A stretch of DNA of 64,000 nt from Lachnospiraceae bacterium. Lineage in GTDB: Bacteria; Bacillota; Clostridia; Lachnospirales; Lachnospiraceae. This document shows, one piece after another, positions 36,233-44,410 of the stretch (its first letter is position 1; every line of letters starts with the position of its first letter). Position numbers and translations under genes: made by a program. The stretch covers positions 36,432 through 100,431 of the forward strand of contig SVFT01000002.1 of NCBI GenBank assembly GCA_015056735.1, read 5' to 3'. The notes beneath the pieces were generated by a model, which was not told where the DNA came from, searched no databases, and saw only the letters and a list, made by a program, of their open reading frames with translations.

Positions 36233-36261
36233 ATTATAGACATGCATGTGACAAAAGTCAA
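36233..36261 (-). promoter_or_regulatory. Promoter of the transketolase operon
   Basis: On the minus strand, TTGACT (36261-36256) and TATAAT (36238-36233) are spaced by 17 bases, about 50 bases before the transketolase N-subunit start. Confidence 0.85.
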
Positions 36262-36289
36262 CAAAAAACAAAATTTTAGCAAGTAAAAA

Positions 36290-36330
36290 CGGAAAAAAGC
36301 AAAAAGCAAATGAGCAACTTGAGCATAAAA
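36290..36330. promoter_or_regulatory. A-rich GCAAA repeat patch, possible operator
   Basis: Between the two divergent promoters lies a patch with repeated GC(A)AAA words (AGCAAAAAGCAAATGAGCAA). Similar words occur upstream of the sugar-binding protein gene (36941-36990) and between the DeoR and RuBisCO-like genes (44312-44335). A DeoR-type operator is possible; A-richness alone could explain it. Confidence 0.3.
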
Positions 36331-36376
36331 TAAGGAAAAACAACCGCAACAATTGTGCAAATGAAACAGTACGCTG

Positions 36377-36405
36377 TTGAATTATGTTGTTTTTTGTTGT
36401 AAAAT
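36377..36405 (+). promoter_or_regulatory. Promoter of the sugar-arm operon
   Basis: TTGAAT (36377-36382) and TAAAAT (36400-36405) with a 17-base spacer, about 50 bases before the mutarotase start. Confidence 0.68.
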
Positions 36406-36457
36406 CAAAAGTGTAAAATTCTATTACATTTATTATGAGGAAGGAAGGTGTTTTTGG

Positions 36458-36907
36458 GTGTTAAAAGGAATACCACCGGTGCTTTCACCGGAACTTTTAA
36501 AAGTGCTTGCGGAGATGGGACACGGCGACACGCTCGTGATCGGTGATGCAAACTTTGCTGCGGCTGCCCATGCGAAGCGCGGCAACAATGAGGGGATTTT
36601 AATAAGATGTGACGGCATTAAGGCAACGGAGATCATGGATGCGATCCTGACGATCCTGCCGCTCGATCAGTTCGTGGAAGACCCGGTACTGATCATGGAT
36701 AAGGACGAGATGCACAAGGATCTCGAATGCCCTGTCTGGGATGAATTCAAGAAGATCGTCGGAAAGCACGATGAAAGAGGAGAGAAGGCATGCCGCATGA
36801 TCTCCCGCGGCGAATTCTATACAAGAGCGCAGAATGCGTACTGCGTTGTGGCGACGACCGAGACAGCGTATTATGCATGTACGATCCTTCAAAAAGGATG
36901 CCTCTAA
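36458..36907 (+). CDS. RbsD/FucU-family sugar mutarotase
   Basis: A 149-residue protein that interconverts sugar anomers. The N-terminus carries the family signature (GIPPVLSPELLKVLAEMGHG, then IGDANF), closest to FucU. A kinase that phosphorylates an anomeric hydroxyl, like MtnK, needs one anomer only, which would explain a mutarotase in this operon. GTG 36458 is chosen, with AAGGAAGG nine bases upstream; an upstream in-frame extension to 36377 would overlap the promoter. Confidence 0.88.
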   Translation: MLKGIPPVLSPELLKVLAEMGHGDTLVIGDANFAAAAHAKRGNNEGILIRCDGIKATEIMDAILTILPLDQFVEDPVLIMDKDEMHKDLECPVWDEFKKIVGKHDERGEKACRMISRGEFYTRAQNAYCVVATTETAYYACTILQKGCL

Positions 36908-37090
36908 TGTACATTGCCTCACTGTTGTATGTTAAAAATAGTCAAAAAGCGCAAATGCAAAATGGACAAAATGCCAAAAATGAGCAAAAAAGCAAACAAA
37001 ACGATTTACACGGCTGTGCAACAGTGTTAGAATTAAAACAACAAAGCAAGATGCTTTGCAAAGAATAACCAAAAAATGGGAGGAAAAGAA
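36908..37090 (+). other. A-rich intergenic region before the sugar-binding protein gene
   Basis: 183 bases without a coding frame of its own. From 36932 to 37065 it is dominated by words such as CAAAAAGCGCAAATGC and GAGCAAAAAAGCAAAC. No terminator is visible, so the mutarotase and transporter genes may be co-transcribed. The patch may hold regulator sites; see the GCAAA repeat entry. Confidence 0.4.
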
Positions 37091-38293
37091 ATGAAGAAAA
37101 AAGTTCTTGCTGTTCTTCTTTGTGCAAGCATGGTCTTCGGCCTTGCAGCATGTGGTTCAACAGCACCCGCGGCAACTGATAACGCAGCAGCTCCCGCAGC
37201 AACGGAACAGGCAGCACCTGCAGCAGCAGAAAAAACTGATGCACCTGCCACTGAAACAGCTGCAGCAAACCCGGTTGAAGGTAAGAAAGTTGCATACATT
37301 ATGCTTCTTCCGTCTGCATCCATTTTCCAGATGTGGAAAGATTCCTGCGCTAACCTTTGCGAGAAGATGGGCGTTCAGTTTGACTTCTTCTTCTGCGACG
37401 GCGACTTCAACAAGTGGCAGGATACGATCCGTACATGTGCATCCGCAGGTTATGACGGACTCCTTTTGAGCCACGGCAACCAGGACGGTTCCTACGTATT
37501 CCTGAAAGAGATCACAGAGCAGTATCCGGATATGAAGATCGTTACATTCGATACACAGTTCTATACTGACGGTCAGTATCAGAAACTTCCGGGTGTTACA
37601 CAGTTCTTCCAGCAGGATGACAGCCTTGTAACAGTACTTCTTGACAGCATGATCGAGAAGTTCGGTGAAGGTGTTCGCCTCATGAAAGTTTGGAGAGGCC
37701 CGAACTACAACTCCCCGTTCGATCGTCGTGAGGTAGGTTGGCAGGCATACGAAAAAGCAGGCAAGATCAAAACTGTAGAAGAGGTTCAGCCTCTTCAGGA
37801 TACACCTGAATCCGCTAACACCGTATTCGCAGCAGCTCTTCAGAAAGTAAAACGTGAAGACGTTGACGGCGTTGTTGTTTACTACGATGCTTACGGCCAG
37901 GGCGTATTCCAGGCGATCAAAGAGAACCCGAACTTCGGCGGCGACAACAAGCTTCCGATGGCTTCCGTAGATATCGATCCTGTTGATATCACAAACATGC
38001 AGAATGAGCCTGAAATCTGGACAGCAGCAGGTACAACAGACTGGACACTCAACGGCGAGATCGGTATGAGAATCCTCTTCCTTGAGATGGCTAATGAGTA
38101 CGACAAGATCTATGATCCTGCATCCGGAAAGACCGGCGTTGATTACGTTGAGATCCCCGGTTCCGCTATCCTTGCTAAGGATCTTAAGCCGGATTCCACA
38201 GTAGAGAATCTTGGTGCGATCGCAGCAGATACATATGGCAATCTTGATTACCTGTCCGAGACAGACTGGATGCCGAAGAACCTTCTTCACTGA
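37091..38293 (+). CDS. Sugar ABC transporter substrate-binding lipoprotein (RbsB type)
   Basis: A 400-residue lipoprotein. The signal peptide ends in the lipobox LAAC (Cys near residue 19), followed by an Ala/Pro/Thr-rich linker of about 40 residues and a type I periplasmic-binding fold of the ribose/galactose class (VAYIMLLPSASIFQMWKDSC, DGLLLSHGNQDG, VDGVVVYYDAYGQGVFQAI). ATG 37091 follows GGGAGG. Codons are strongly biased to a few triplets, suggesting high expression. It likely binds the pentose-like substrate of this arm. Confidence 0.93.
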   Translation: MKKKVLAVLLCASMVFGLAACGSTAPAATDNAAAPAATEQAAPAAAEKTDAPATETAAANPVEGKKVAYIMLLPSASIFQMWKDSCANLCEKMGVQFDFFFCDGDFNKWQDTIRTCASAGYDGLLLSHGNQDGSYVFLKEITEQYPDMKIVTFDTQFYTDGQYQKLPGVTQFFQQDDSLVTVLLDSMIEKFGEGVRLMKVWRGPNYNSPFDRREVGWQAYEKAGKIKTVEEVQPLQDTPESANTVFAAALQKVKREDVDGVVVYYDAYGQGVFQAIKENPNFGGDNKLPMASVDIDPVDITNMQNEPEIWTAAGTTDWTLNGEIGMRILFLEMANEYDKIYDPASGKTGVDYVEIPGSAILAKDLKPDSTVENLGAIAADTYGNLDYLSETDWMPKNLLH

Positions 38294-38329
38294 TCAGGTT
38301 TTTAACTGAATAATTGTTTTTGATTTAAG

Positions 38330-38359
38330 GAGGGCATCGGAGGTTTCTTCGATGCCCTC
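38330..38359 (+). promoter_or_regulatory. Intercistronic hairpin after the binding-protein gene
   Basis: A perfect 10-bp stem, GAGGGCATCG/CGATGCCCTC with loop GAGGTTTCTT, lies 36 bases after the binding-protein stop without a T-run. Such hairpins often protect the upstream mRNA and lower downstream expression, matching the higher need for binding protein. Confidence 0.6.
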
Positions 38360-38389
38360 ATAACGCAAAAAAGCCATTTTTGGAAAGGG

Positions 38390-38416
38390 AAATGCCGTAT
38401 AAGTAAAGCGGCATTT
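38390..38416 (+). promoter_or_regulatory. Second intercistronic hairpin before the ABC ATPase gene
   Basis: AAATGCCG (38390-38397) and CGGCATTT (38409-38416) form a perfect 8-bp stem ending 13 bases before the ATPase start. That start has no clear Shine-Dalgarno site, so the hairpin may limit translation. Confidence 0.45.
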
Positions 38417-38429
38417 GGGTTCAATCTAA

Positions 38430-39956
38430 ATGGAAAAAATAACACTTAGCACAAAAGATGTTTCGATGGCATTCCCCGGTGTGCTTGCATTAAATAAAGT
38501 AAACTTCGAGATATCCACAGGCGAGATCCACGCGATCGTGGGTGCGAACGGAGCCGGCAAGTCAACACTGATGAACGTTTTGGCAGGCTCCAATCCGGGC
38601 TATACCGGAGAGGTTCTTTTAAACGGCGAACCGATCGAAGTCAGAACACCGAACTTTGCAAAGAAGCACGGTATCCAGATCGTATATCAGGAAGTTGATA
38701 CCGCGCTTGTTCCGTCCCTCTCCGTAGCGGAGAACATCATGCTTAACGACCTTGTCATGAATACAAAGGGGTCGTTTATGAAATGGGGCGCGCTCAGAAA
38801 AGCTGCACAGGAAGCGCTTGCAAAACTTCACATCACAAACATCAACGTCAGAACACTGGTTCAGAATCTGACGCTTGCGCAAAAGCAGATGGTCCTGATC
38901 GCCCGCGCGATCCAGGCAAAATGTAATTTCCTGATCCTGGACGAGCCGACGGCTCCGCTTTCCGATACGGAAACGGAAGAACTGTTCGCCATGGTCAATA
39001 AGCTTCGCGAGACCCAGAACATTGCGATCATGTTTATTTCACACAGATTGCACGAGGTCCTTCGAATCTGCGACAGCTACACAGTAATGCGCAATGGTGA
39101 GATCGTTCATTCCGCTCCCGTTACAAAAGAAACAACGACAAAAGAGATCGTTGACAAGATGCTCGGTCGTTCCTTCGAAGAGAACTTCCCGAAAGAGATC
39201 GTTCCGATCGGCGACAAGCTCTTTGAAGTCAAGAATCTTTCGGGTGCTTACGGAAAAGTAAATGATGTTTCCTTCTATGTTAAGAAGGGAGAGATTGTCG
39301 GAATCGCAGGTCTTGTCGGTGCCGGCAAGTCAGAACTTTGCAAGACCATTTTCGGTAGCTATAAGAAAACCGGCGGTGCCATTTATTTAAACGGCAAAAA
39401 ATTGAATATCAACAACCCTTCACAGGCAGTGAAAAACAGGATCGCCCTTGTTCCCGAAGAACGAAGAAAAGAGGGTGTTCTGGTGCAGGAGACGGTTGCG
39501 TTCAACCTTTCGGCAGCCTGCCTTTCGAAGTTCTGTACTATGAGTTTTGTCCGCAAAGGAAAAGTAAGTGAGAATGCAAATCGATTTATCGATGATCTCG
39601 GAATAAAGACGCCTTCTCAGAAGCAGCTCGTGCGTAATCTTTCCGGTGGAAACCAGCAGAAGGTTGCAGTCGGAAAGTGGCTCGCGGCAGACTGCGATAT
39701 CTACATCTTTGACGAGCCCACAAAGGGCGTTGACGTCGGAGCGAAGCAGGATATCTTCCATCTGATCAATGACATTGCGAAGGCAGGAAACGGTGTCATC
39801 TATGCTTCCTGTGAGAACAATGAGCTTCTGTCGATCACAGACAGGATCTATGTCATGTTCGGTGGAGAGATCATGGCCGAACTCGTTACGGCTGATACGA
39901 ACGAAGATGAGATCATGAATTATTCTGTCGGCACAAGAGCCGAGAAGCACGCATAA
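38430..39956 (+). CDS. Sugar ABC transporter ATPase (RbsA type, two NBDs)
   Basis: A 508-residue protein with two tandem nucleotide-binding domains, as in RbsA/MglA/XylG. Domain 1 has Walker A GANGAGKST and Walker B LILDEPTAPLSD; its signature is the degenerate LTLAQKQMV. Domain 2 has Walker A-like GLVGAGKSE, signature LSGGNQQKV and Walker B IYIFDEPTKGVDVG. It energises import of the sugar with the permease and binding protein that flank it. Confidence 0.95.
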   Translation: MEKITLSTKDVSMAFPGVLALNKVNFEISTGEIHAIVGANGAGKSTLMNVLAGSNPGYTGEVLLNGEPIEVRTPNFAKKHGIQIVYQEVDTALVPSLSVAENIMLNDLVMNTKGSFMKWGALRKAAQEALAKLHITNINVRTLVQNLTLAQKQMVLIARAIQAKCNFLILDEPTAPLSDTETEELFAMVNKLRETQNIAIMFISHRLHEVLRICDSYTVMRNGEIVHSAPVTKETTTKEIVDKMLGRSFEENFPKEIVPIGDKLFEVKNLSGAYGKVNDVSFYVKKGEIVGIAGLVGAGKSELCKTIFGSYKKTGGAIYLNGKKLNINNPSQAVKNRIALVPEERRKEGVLVQETVAFNLSAACLSKFCTMSFVRKGKVSENANRFIDDLGIKTPSQKQLVRNLSGGNQQKVAVGKWLAADCDIYIFDEPTKGVDVGAKQDIFHLINDIAKAGNGVIYASCENNELLSITDRIYVMFGGEIMAELVTADTNEDEIMNYSVGTRAEKHA

Positions 39957-39984
39957 TGCGGCTTTAAAAGGAGGAACTGTAAAT

Positions 39985-40968
39985 ATGGAGACAGTAAAAA
40001 CAAATCATGCAGCAAAAATGTTATTGAATTGGGCGGCAGTCATCACCCTGGTGCTGTGTTTTGTCATCTTTACCTTGGCGAAGGGATCCCTCTTCATGTC
40101 CGGTAATAACATGATCAACATACTCCTGGCAATGTCCATCACAACGGTTTTCGGTATCGCGGCGACCGTTACAATGGCGCCTGACGGTTTTGATATGTCA
40201 GCCTGCACCCTTGCCAGCTGTTCAGCATATGCATTTGTATCATCTTATCTCTGGTTTGGGTTTAACCTGGTGGTGTCGATCCTGATCACCATCGTTGTAA
40301 CGATCATCATGTATCAGCTTACGATGTTTCTGATCCTGGTCTGCAAGATCCCGGATATGCTCGCAACCTGTGCGCTTATGTTCGTGCATCAGGGCCTTGG
40401 CCAGTGGTACATCGGCGGCGGTGCGGTTTCGACCGGTATGAAAACATCCTGGGGAGCTGATCCGCAGAGAGTTGAACTTTCCGAAGCATTTTCTTCGCTC
40501 GGACGTGCACCTTATATTATCATCATCATGCTGGCTTGCGTTTTGATAGCGTGGATCTTCCTTGATTTCACAAAGCACGGCCGTTTCCTGTATGCAATGG
40601 GCGGCAATAAGCAGGCTGCAAAGCTTTCCGGTATCAACGTAAAGAAGTATCGTTACATCGCCGGTATGATCACAGCAGTATTCATCGCGATCGGCGGTAT
40701 TCTCGTATCTTCACGAGGCAGCTCCGCACAGGTTATGTGCTGTGATAACTATCTGATGCAGTCCCTTGCGGCTGTATTCGTAGGCCGTAGCGTCGGCGGT
40801 GCTGAGAAGCCCAACGCACTCGGAACACTGGTTGGTTCGCTGTTGGTTTCCACATTGGAAAACGGTCTGACGATCTGCGCAGTACCGTATTACGTACTTC
40901 CCGCTGTAAAGGGTGCGGTTCTCGGTCTTGCTCTGATCGCAGCATACGCTTCCAGCAAGGAAAACTAA
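39985..40968 (+). CDS. Sugar ABC transporter permease (RbsC type)
   Basis: A 327-residue integral membrane protein of the ribose/xylose/galactose permease family, with eight to ten predicted helices. The cytoplasmic coupling segment GRFLYAMGGNKQAAKLSGINV (about residues 197-217) is the typical family motif and contacts the ATPase. An AAAAGGAGG site precedes ATG 39985. No second permease gene is present, so it probably forms a homodimer. Confidence 0.95.
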   Translation: METVKTNHAAKMLLNWAAVITLVLCFVIFTLAKGSLFMSGNNMINILLAMSITTVFGIAATVTMAPDGFDMSACTLASCSAYAFVSSYLWFGFNLVVSILITIVVTIIMYQLTMFLILVCKIPDMLATCALMFVHQGLGQWYIGGGAVSTGMKTSWGADPQRVELSEAFSSLGRAPYIIIIMLACVLIAWIFLDFTKHGRFLYAMGGNKQAAKLSGINVKKYRYIAGMITAVFIAIGGILVSSRGSSAQVMCCDNYLMQSLAAVFVGRSVGGAEKPNALGTLVGSLLVSTLENGLTICAVPYYVLPAVKGAVLGLALIAAYASSKEN

Positions 40969-40995
40969 TCGGTATAGGAAAGGAAGGATATTAAA

Positions 40996-42243
40996 ATGTC
41001 TAAATTTGATAAATACTTTTTAATGATCAATGAGGATGATCCGGCGGGAACAGAAAAAGTCGTTATCGAGTATACACTAGAGAAGACCAAAGGTCAGATC
41101 GACTGGGACGAGGCGACAATGGAGGCAAAGATTCCCGGCTCGCACGGTAACTTAAATCACGTTTGCCGCGTAACGGATGGAAAGGGCCACACCCTTTACA
41201 TCAAGCAGGCAGGCAGCAATCTGAGAATTGATGCCGATATGACGGCTACACTTGACAGAAACCGTCAGGAATCCGAGATCCTTCAGCTTGAAGAGAAGTG
41301 GGCTCCGGGCATGGTTCCGCACATTTACTTCTTCGATACCGTTATGTATGCATGCGGTATGGAAGACTGCAGCGACTTCCAGGTTATGAGAGATGCGATG
41401 ATGGAACACAAGACGTTCCCTCGTTTTGCGGATGATATCTCTACCTTCATGGTAAATACACTGCTTCTTTCCAGCGACGTTGTTATGGACCATCGTGAGA
41501 AAAAGGAGCTGACACGTAAATTTATCACGCCCGATCTGGATGACATCACTGAGAAACTCGTTCTGATGGAGCCCTACCTTGGCGCTGCGAGAAACAACAT
41601 CTATGAGCCCAACAGAGCGTTCATTGAGAAGGAGCTGTACGGCGACGAGAAGCTTCACCTTGCAGTCAGCAAGCTGAAATTCAACTTCATGACCAATGCG
41701 CAGGCACTTCTTCACGGTGACCTTCACACAGGCTCGATCTTCGTTAAAGAAGATGCGACCAAGATCTTCGACTGCGAATTCGGTACATTTGCACCGATGG
41801 GCTATGATATCGGCAACCTTGTTGCAAACATGATCTTTGCGTATGTAAACGGTCTTTCCACAGACGATAAGCCGTTCTGCGACTGGTGCCTTGATGTGAT
41901 CGAACAGAGCATGGATCTGTTCGTTGAGAAGTTCAACAAGAAATATGATGAAGCTGTAACCGAGCCGATGGCAAAGGTAAAAGGCTTCAAAGAGTGGTAT
42001 CTCGACAGCATCTTAAACGATACCGCAGGCTTTGCCGGAACAGAGCTTCACAGAAGGACGATCGGTATGGCCAACGTTGCGGATGTAACTTCCATTCAGG
42101 ATGAGAAGAAGAGACTTCTTGCAGAGAGAGTAAACATCTTCGCAGGCAAGGACTACATTCTCAATCAGGAGAAGTTCCGCACAGGTAAAGACTTCAGAGA
42201 AGCTGTTGTTCGTGCGACCGAAGCAGCTCTCAAGACGCTTTAA
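40996..42243 (+). CDS. MtnK-like 5-modified-ribose kinase
   Basis: A 415-residue kinase of the aminoglycoside-phosphotransferase fold, closest in pattern to S-methyl-5-thioribose kinase (MtnK). The catalytic loop is LLHGDLHTGSIFV and the metal-binding segment DCEFGTFAPMGYDIGNLVAN; the MtnK-typical phosphate-side segment IKQAGSNLRID is in the N-lobe. It would phosphorylate the anomeric hydroxyl of 5-methylthioribose or 5-deoxyribose. The sequence does not decide the substrate; the link to an acetaldehyde-processing compartment favours 5-deoxyribose. No encapsulation peptide is seen. Confidence 0.9.
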   Translation: MSKFDKYFLMINEDDPAGTEKVVIEYTLEKTKGQIDWDEATMEAKIPGSHGNLNHVCRVTDGKGHTLYIKQAGSNLRIDADMTATLDRNRQESEILQLEEKWAPGMVPHIYFFDTVMYACGMEDCSDFQVMRDAMMEHKTFPRFADDISTFMVNTLLLSSDVVMDHREKKELTRKFITPDLDDITEKLVLMEPYLGAARNNIYEPNRAFIEKELYGDEKLHLAVSKLKFNFMTNAQALLHGDLHTGSIFVKEDATKIFDCEFGTFAPMGYDIGNLVANMIFAYVNGLSTDDKPFCDWCLDVIEQSMDLFVEKFNKKYDEAVTEPMAKVKGFKEWYLDSILNDTAGFAGTELHRRTIGMANVADVTSIQDEKKRLLAERVNIFAGKDYILNQEKFRTGKDFREAVVRATEAALKTL

Positions 42244-42291
42244 TTTCAGATCAAAAAGTTCCAAATGTAATAAAGAAAGGGGGATTCGGTC

Positions 42292-43404
42292 ATGGAAAAT
42301 GCACTGAATCTTGATACAGTCCTTCTTTCCGAGGACGAGAAGGCTGTCGTAATCTTAGACCAGACACTTTTGCCCAACGAGTGCAAATTTTTAAAGCTCG
42401 ACAAGGCTGAGGATGTTTGGGATGCAATTTATAAGCTGCGTGTACGCGGGGCTCCGGCGATCGGCGTTTGCGGCGCATATGCATATTTTGTCCTGGCAGA
42501 TCAGATCCAGACAGATGATATGGACGCTTTTGTGAAAAAGTGTACCGAGATCATGGAATACATCAATTCCTCCCGTCCGACCGCAGTTAATTTAAGCTGG
42601 GCACTCAACCGTATGCACGGTGTGCTGATGGCAGAGAAGGATAAGCTGAGCGTTGCGGACATGAAGGTTCGTTTAAAGAAAGAAGCACATGCGATCCGCG
42701 AAGAGGATGTTCAGATCAGCCGCAACATCGGCCGGTACGGGTTCGAACTTCTCGAGAAGCTCGGAAAAGGTGTCGGTATCATGACACATTGCAATGCGGG
42801 TACACTCGCAACGGCAAAGTATGGTACAGCTCTTGCACCGATGTATATCGCACTTGAGAACGGCTGGGACGGCAAGAAGGATCTTCACGTATACTGTGAT
42901 GAGACCAGACCGCTTCTGCAGGGCGCACGTCTTTCCGCTTATGAGATGCAGGCTGCAGGCATTGATACATACGTACAGTGCGATAACATGGCTTCCTACA
43001 CCATGAAGTCCGGCAAGGTCGGCATCATCTTCGTCGGCTGCGACAGAGTAGCGGCAAACGGTGACTTCGCAAACAAGATCGGTACGAGCGGTGTTGCGAT
43101 CCTTGCAAAATATTACGGTATTCCGTTCTATGTATGTGCGCCGTCCTCCACGATCGATATGACGATGGAATCCGGCGACGAGATCCACATCGAGCAGCGT
43201 AAACCGGAAGAAGTTACGGAGATGTGGTATGAGAAGCGCATGGCACCGGAAGGAGTCGGCGTTGTCAATCCGGCATTCGATGTAACCGATCATAACCTTG
43301 TAACCGGTATCATTACCGAGAAGGGTATCGCTTATGCGCCTTTCAAAGAATCCTTTGAGAAAATGGGGATCAAGCCGGTTGAAAAGTTTGTAGACAAGAA
43401 ATAA
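42292..43404 (+). CDS. MtnA-like aldose-1-phosphate isomerase
   Basis: A 370-residue protein of the MtnA/eIF2B family, predicted to turn a 5-modified ribose-1-phosphate into the ribulose-1-phosphate. The catalytic Cys lies in MTHCNAGTLAT and the catalytic Asp in GCDRVAANGDFANKIGT; VRGAPAIGVCGAY and DETRPLLQGARLSAYE are also conserved. It follows the kinase by 48 bases with a GGGGG site. The ketose-1-phosphate product is the type of substrate a FucA-like class II aldolase cleaves, and such an aldolase is encoded at 45580. Confidence 0.93.
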   Translation: MENALNLDTVLLSEDEKAVVILDQTLLPNECKFLKLDKAEDVWDAIYKLRVRGAPAIGVCGAYAYFVLADQIQTDDMDAFVKKCTEIMEYINSSRPTAVNLSWALNRMHGVLMAEKDKLSVADMKVRLKKEAHAIREEDVQISRNIGRYGFELLEKLGKGVGIMTHCNAGTLATAKYGTALAPMYIALENGWDGKKDLHVYCDETRPLLQGARLSAYEMQAAGIDTYVQCDNMASYTMKSGKVGIIFVGCDRVAANGDFANKIGTSGVAILAKYYGIPFYVCAPSSTIDMTMESGDEIHIEQRKPEEVTEMWYEKRMAPEGVGVVNPAFDVTDHNLVTGIITEKGIAYAPFKESFEKMGIKPVEKFVDKK

Positions 43405-43416
43405 TGCAAAGAGAGA

Positions 43417-43440
43417 TGGGACGGATTTTTATCCGTCCCA
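43417..43440. terminator. Hairpin between convergent isomerase and DeoR genes
   Basis: TGGGACGGAT/ATCCGTCCCA forms a perfect 10-bp stem with a TTTT loop; the following CTTTG is a weak T-run. It probably ends both converging transcripts. Confidence 0.65.
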
Positions 43441-43492
43441 CTTTGAAAATGAAAAAGGTATATAGAATAGAACAAATACGGCGTTTTGAATC

Positions 43493-44245
43493 CTAGATGA
43501 TACGCACGCCGTTCTGCGTCAGAAATTGTTTCCAGGCATCCGGAAATTCACGGTCCATCACAATGCCGTCCAGTACGGAAAGCGGTGATACGAACGAGAA
43601 GGATGCGATATCCAGCTTGGTATGGTCAACGACCAGATATTTCTGCCTGGAATGAGACAACGCAACTTTGTGCATTGCGGCGTTGTGATCATTTGTATCG
43701 GTGATGCCGAATTCCATGCTGATGCTTCGGCAGGAGATGATCGCTTTGTCAACGTAGTATTGCTCAAGATTGCGGAGCGCACCGTTGCCGGTGAAACTCA
43801 TGGTGCTCTGGTTGAATTCTCCCCCGATCGCGTGAAGCTTGATCGTGTCGGATGTGGAGAGGATCTTTATGATCTCAAGAGAGGGCGTCAGAACGGTAAG
43901 TTTTCTGTGAGCGATCGCTTTTGCGATAAACCATGCGGTCGTGGAACCGTCAAGGTAGATATAGTCGCCGGACTGGATCAGAGAATCGCATTTCTTGGCG
44001 ATGATCTCCTTTTCCGGGATCTTGATGACCTGTCTGGTAGAAACATCGATGTCATTCTGAACACCGTCTAAAATATACGCGCCGCCGTGTGTGCGGATCA
44101 GATCACCGTCCTGCTCCATCTCACGAAGGTCGCGACGGATCGTTTCTTTTGTAACGTTAAGCAGCTTGGCTAATTCGGTGATACGAACACTTTTGTGTTC
44201 CTGCAATTGTTCTCTGATTGCATTTTTTCTGACGATTGCCAGCAT
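43493..44245 (-). CDS. DeoR-family transcriptional regulator
   Basis: A 250-residue regulator. Residues 5-60 form the DeoR winged helix-turn-helix (VRITELAKLLNVTKETIRRD). The remainder is the sugar-phosphate-sensing, ribose-phosphate-isomerase-like domain (IQSGDYIYLDGSTTAWFIAKAI, then KLHAIGGEFNQSTMSFTG). It is probably the local repressor, released by a phosphorylated sugar of the pathway. ATG 44245 is chosen because GGAGAGGAGAAG precedes it; a longer frame upstream reads through the AT-rich promoter region. It is divergent from the RuBisCO-like gene. Confidence 0.92.
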   Translation of the reverse strand: MLAIVRKNAIREQLQEHKSVRITELAKLLNVTKETIRRDLREMEQDGDLIRTHGGAYILDGVQNDIDVSTRQVIKIPEKEIIAKKCDSLIQSGDYIYLDGSTTAWFIAKAIAHRKLTVLTPSLEIIKILSTSDTIKLHAIGGEFNQSTMSFTGNGALRNLEQYYVDKAIISCRSISMEFGITDTNDHNAAMHKVALSHSRQKYLVVDHTKLDIASFSFVSPLSVLDGIVMDREFPDAWKQFLTQNGVRII

Positions 44246-44352
44246 AATCGCTTCTCCTCTCCTGTGATTTGTTCGCTTGTTTATGATATACAAAAATAAT
44301 ACCATAAAAAGCCAAAAAATGCAAATTTTTACAACACAAAAACAGAAGCATA

Positions 44353-44361
44353 TGTTATAAT
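44353..44361 (+). promoter_or_regulatory. Extended -10 promoter of the RuBisCO-like gene operon
   Basis: TGTTATAAT, an extended -10 element, lies about 50 bases before the ATG at 44411; no good -35 box is seen 17 bases upstream. The 165-base divergent region also carries the A-rich GCCAAAAAATGCAAA patch that may be the DeoR site. Confidence 0.55.
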
Positions 44362-44410
44362 CATTTTGTAATATTGATAACACGCAAATCAATCTGGGGG
44401 TATATTCACA

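Noticed and set aside
37157..38290. Open frame of 377 codons antisense to the sugar-binding protein
   Set aside because: It arises from the strongly biased codons of the real gene; composition is unnatural and no start signals are present.
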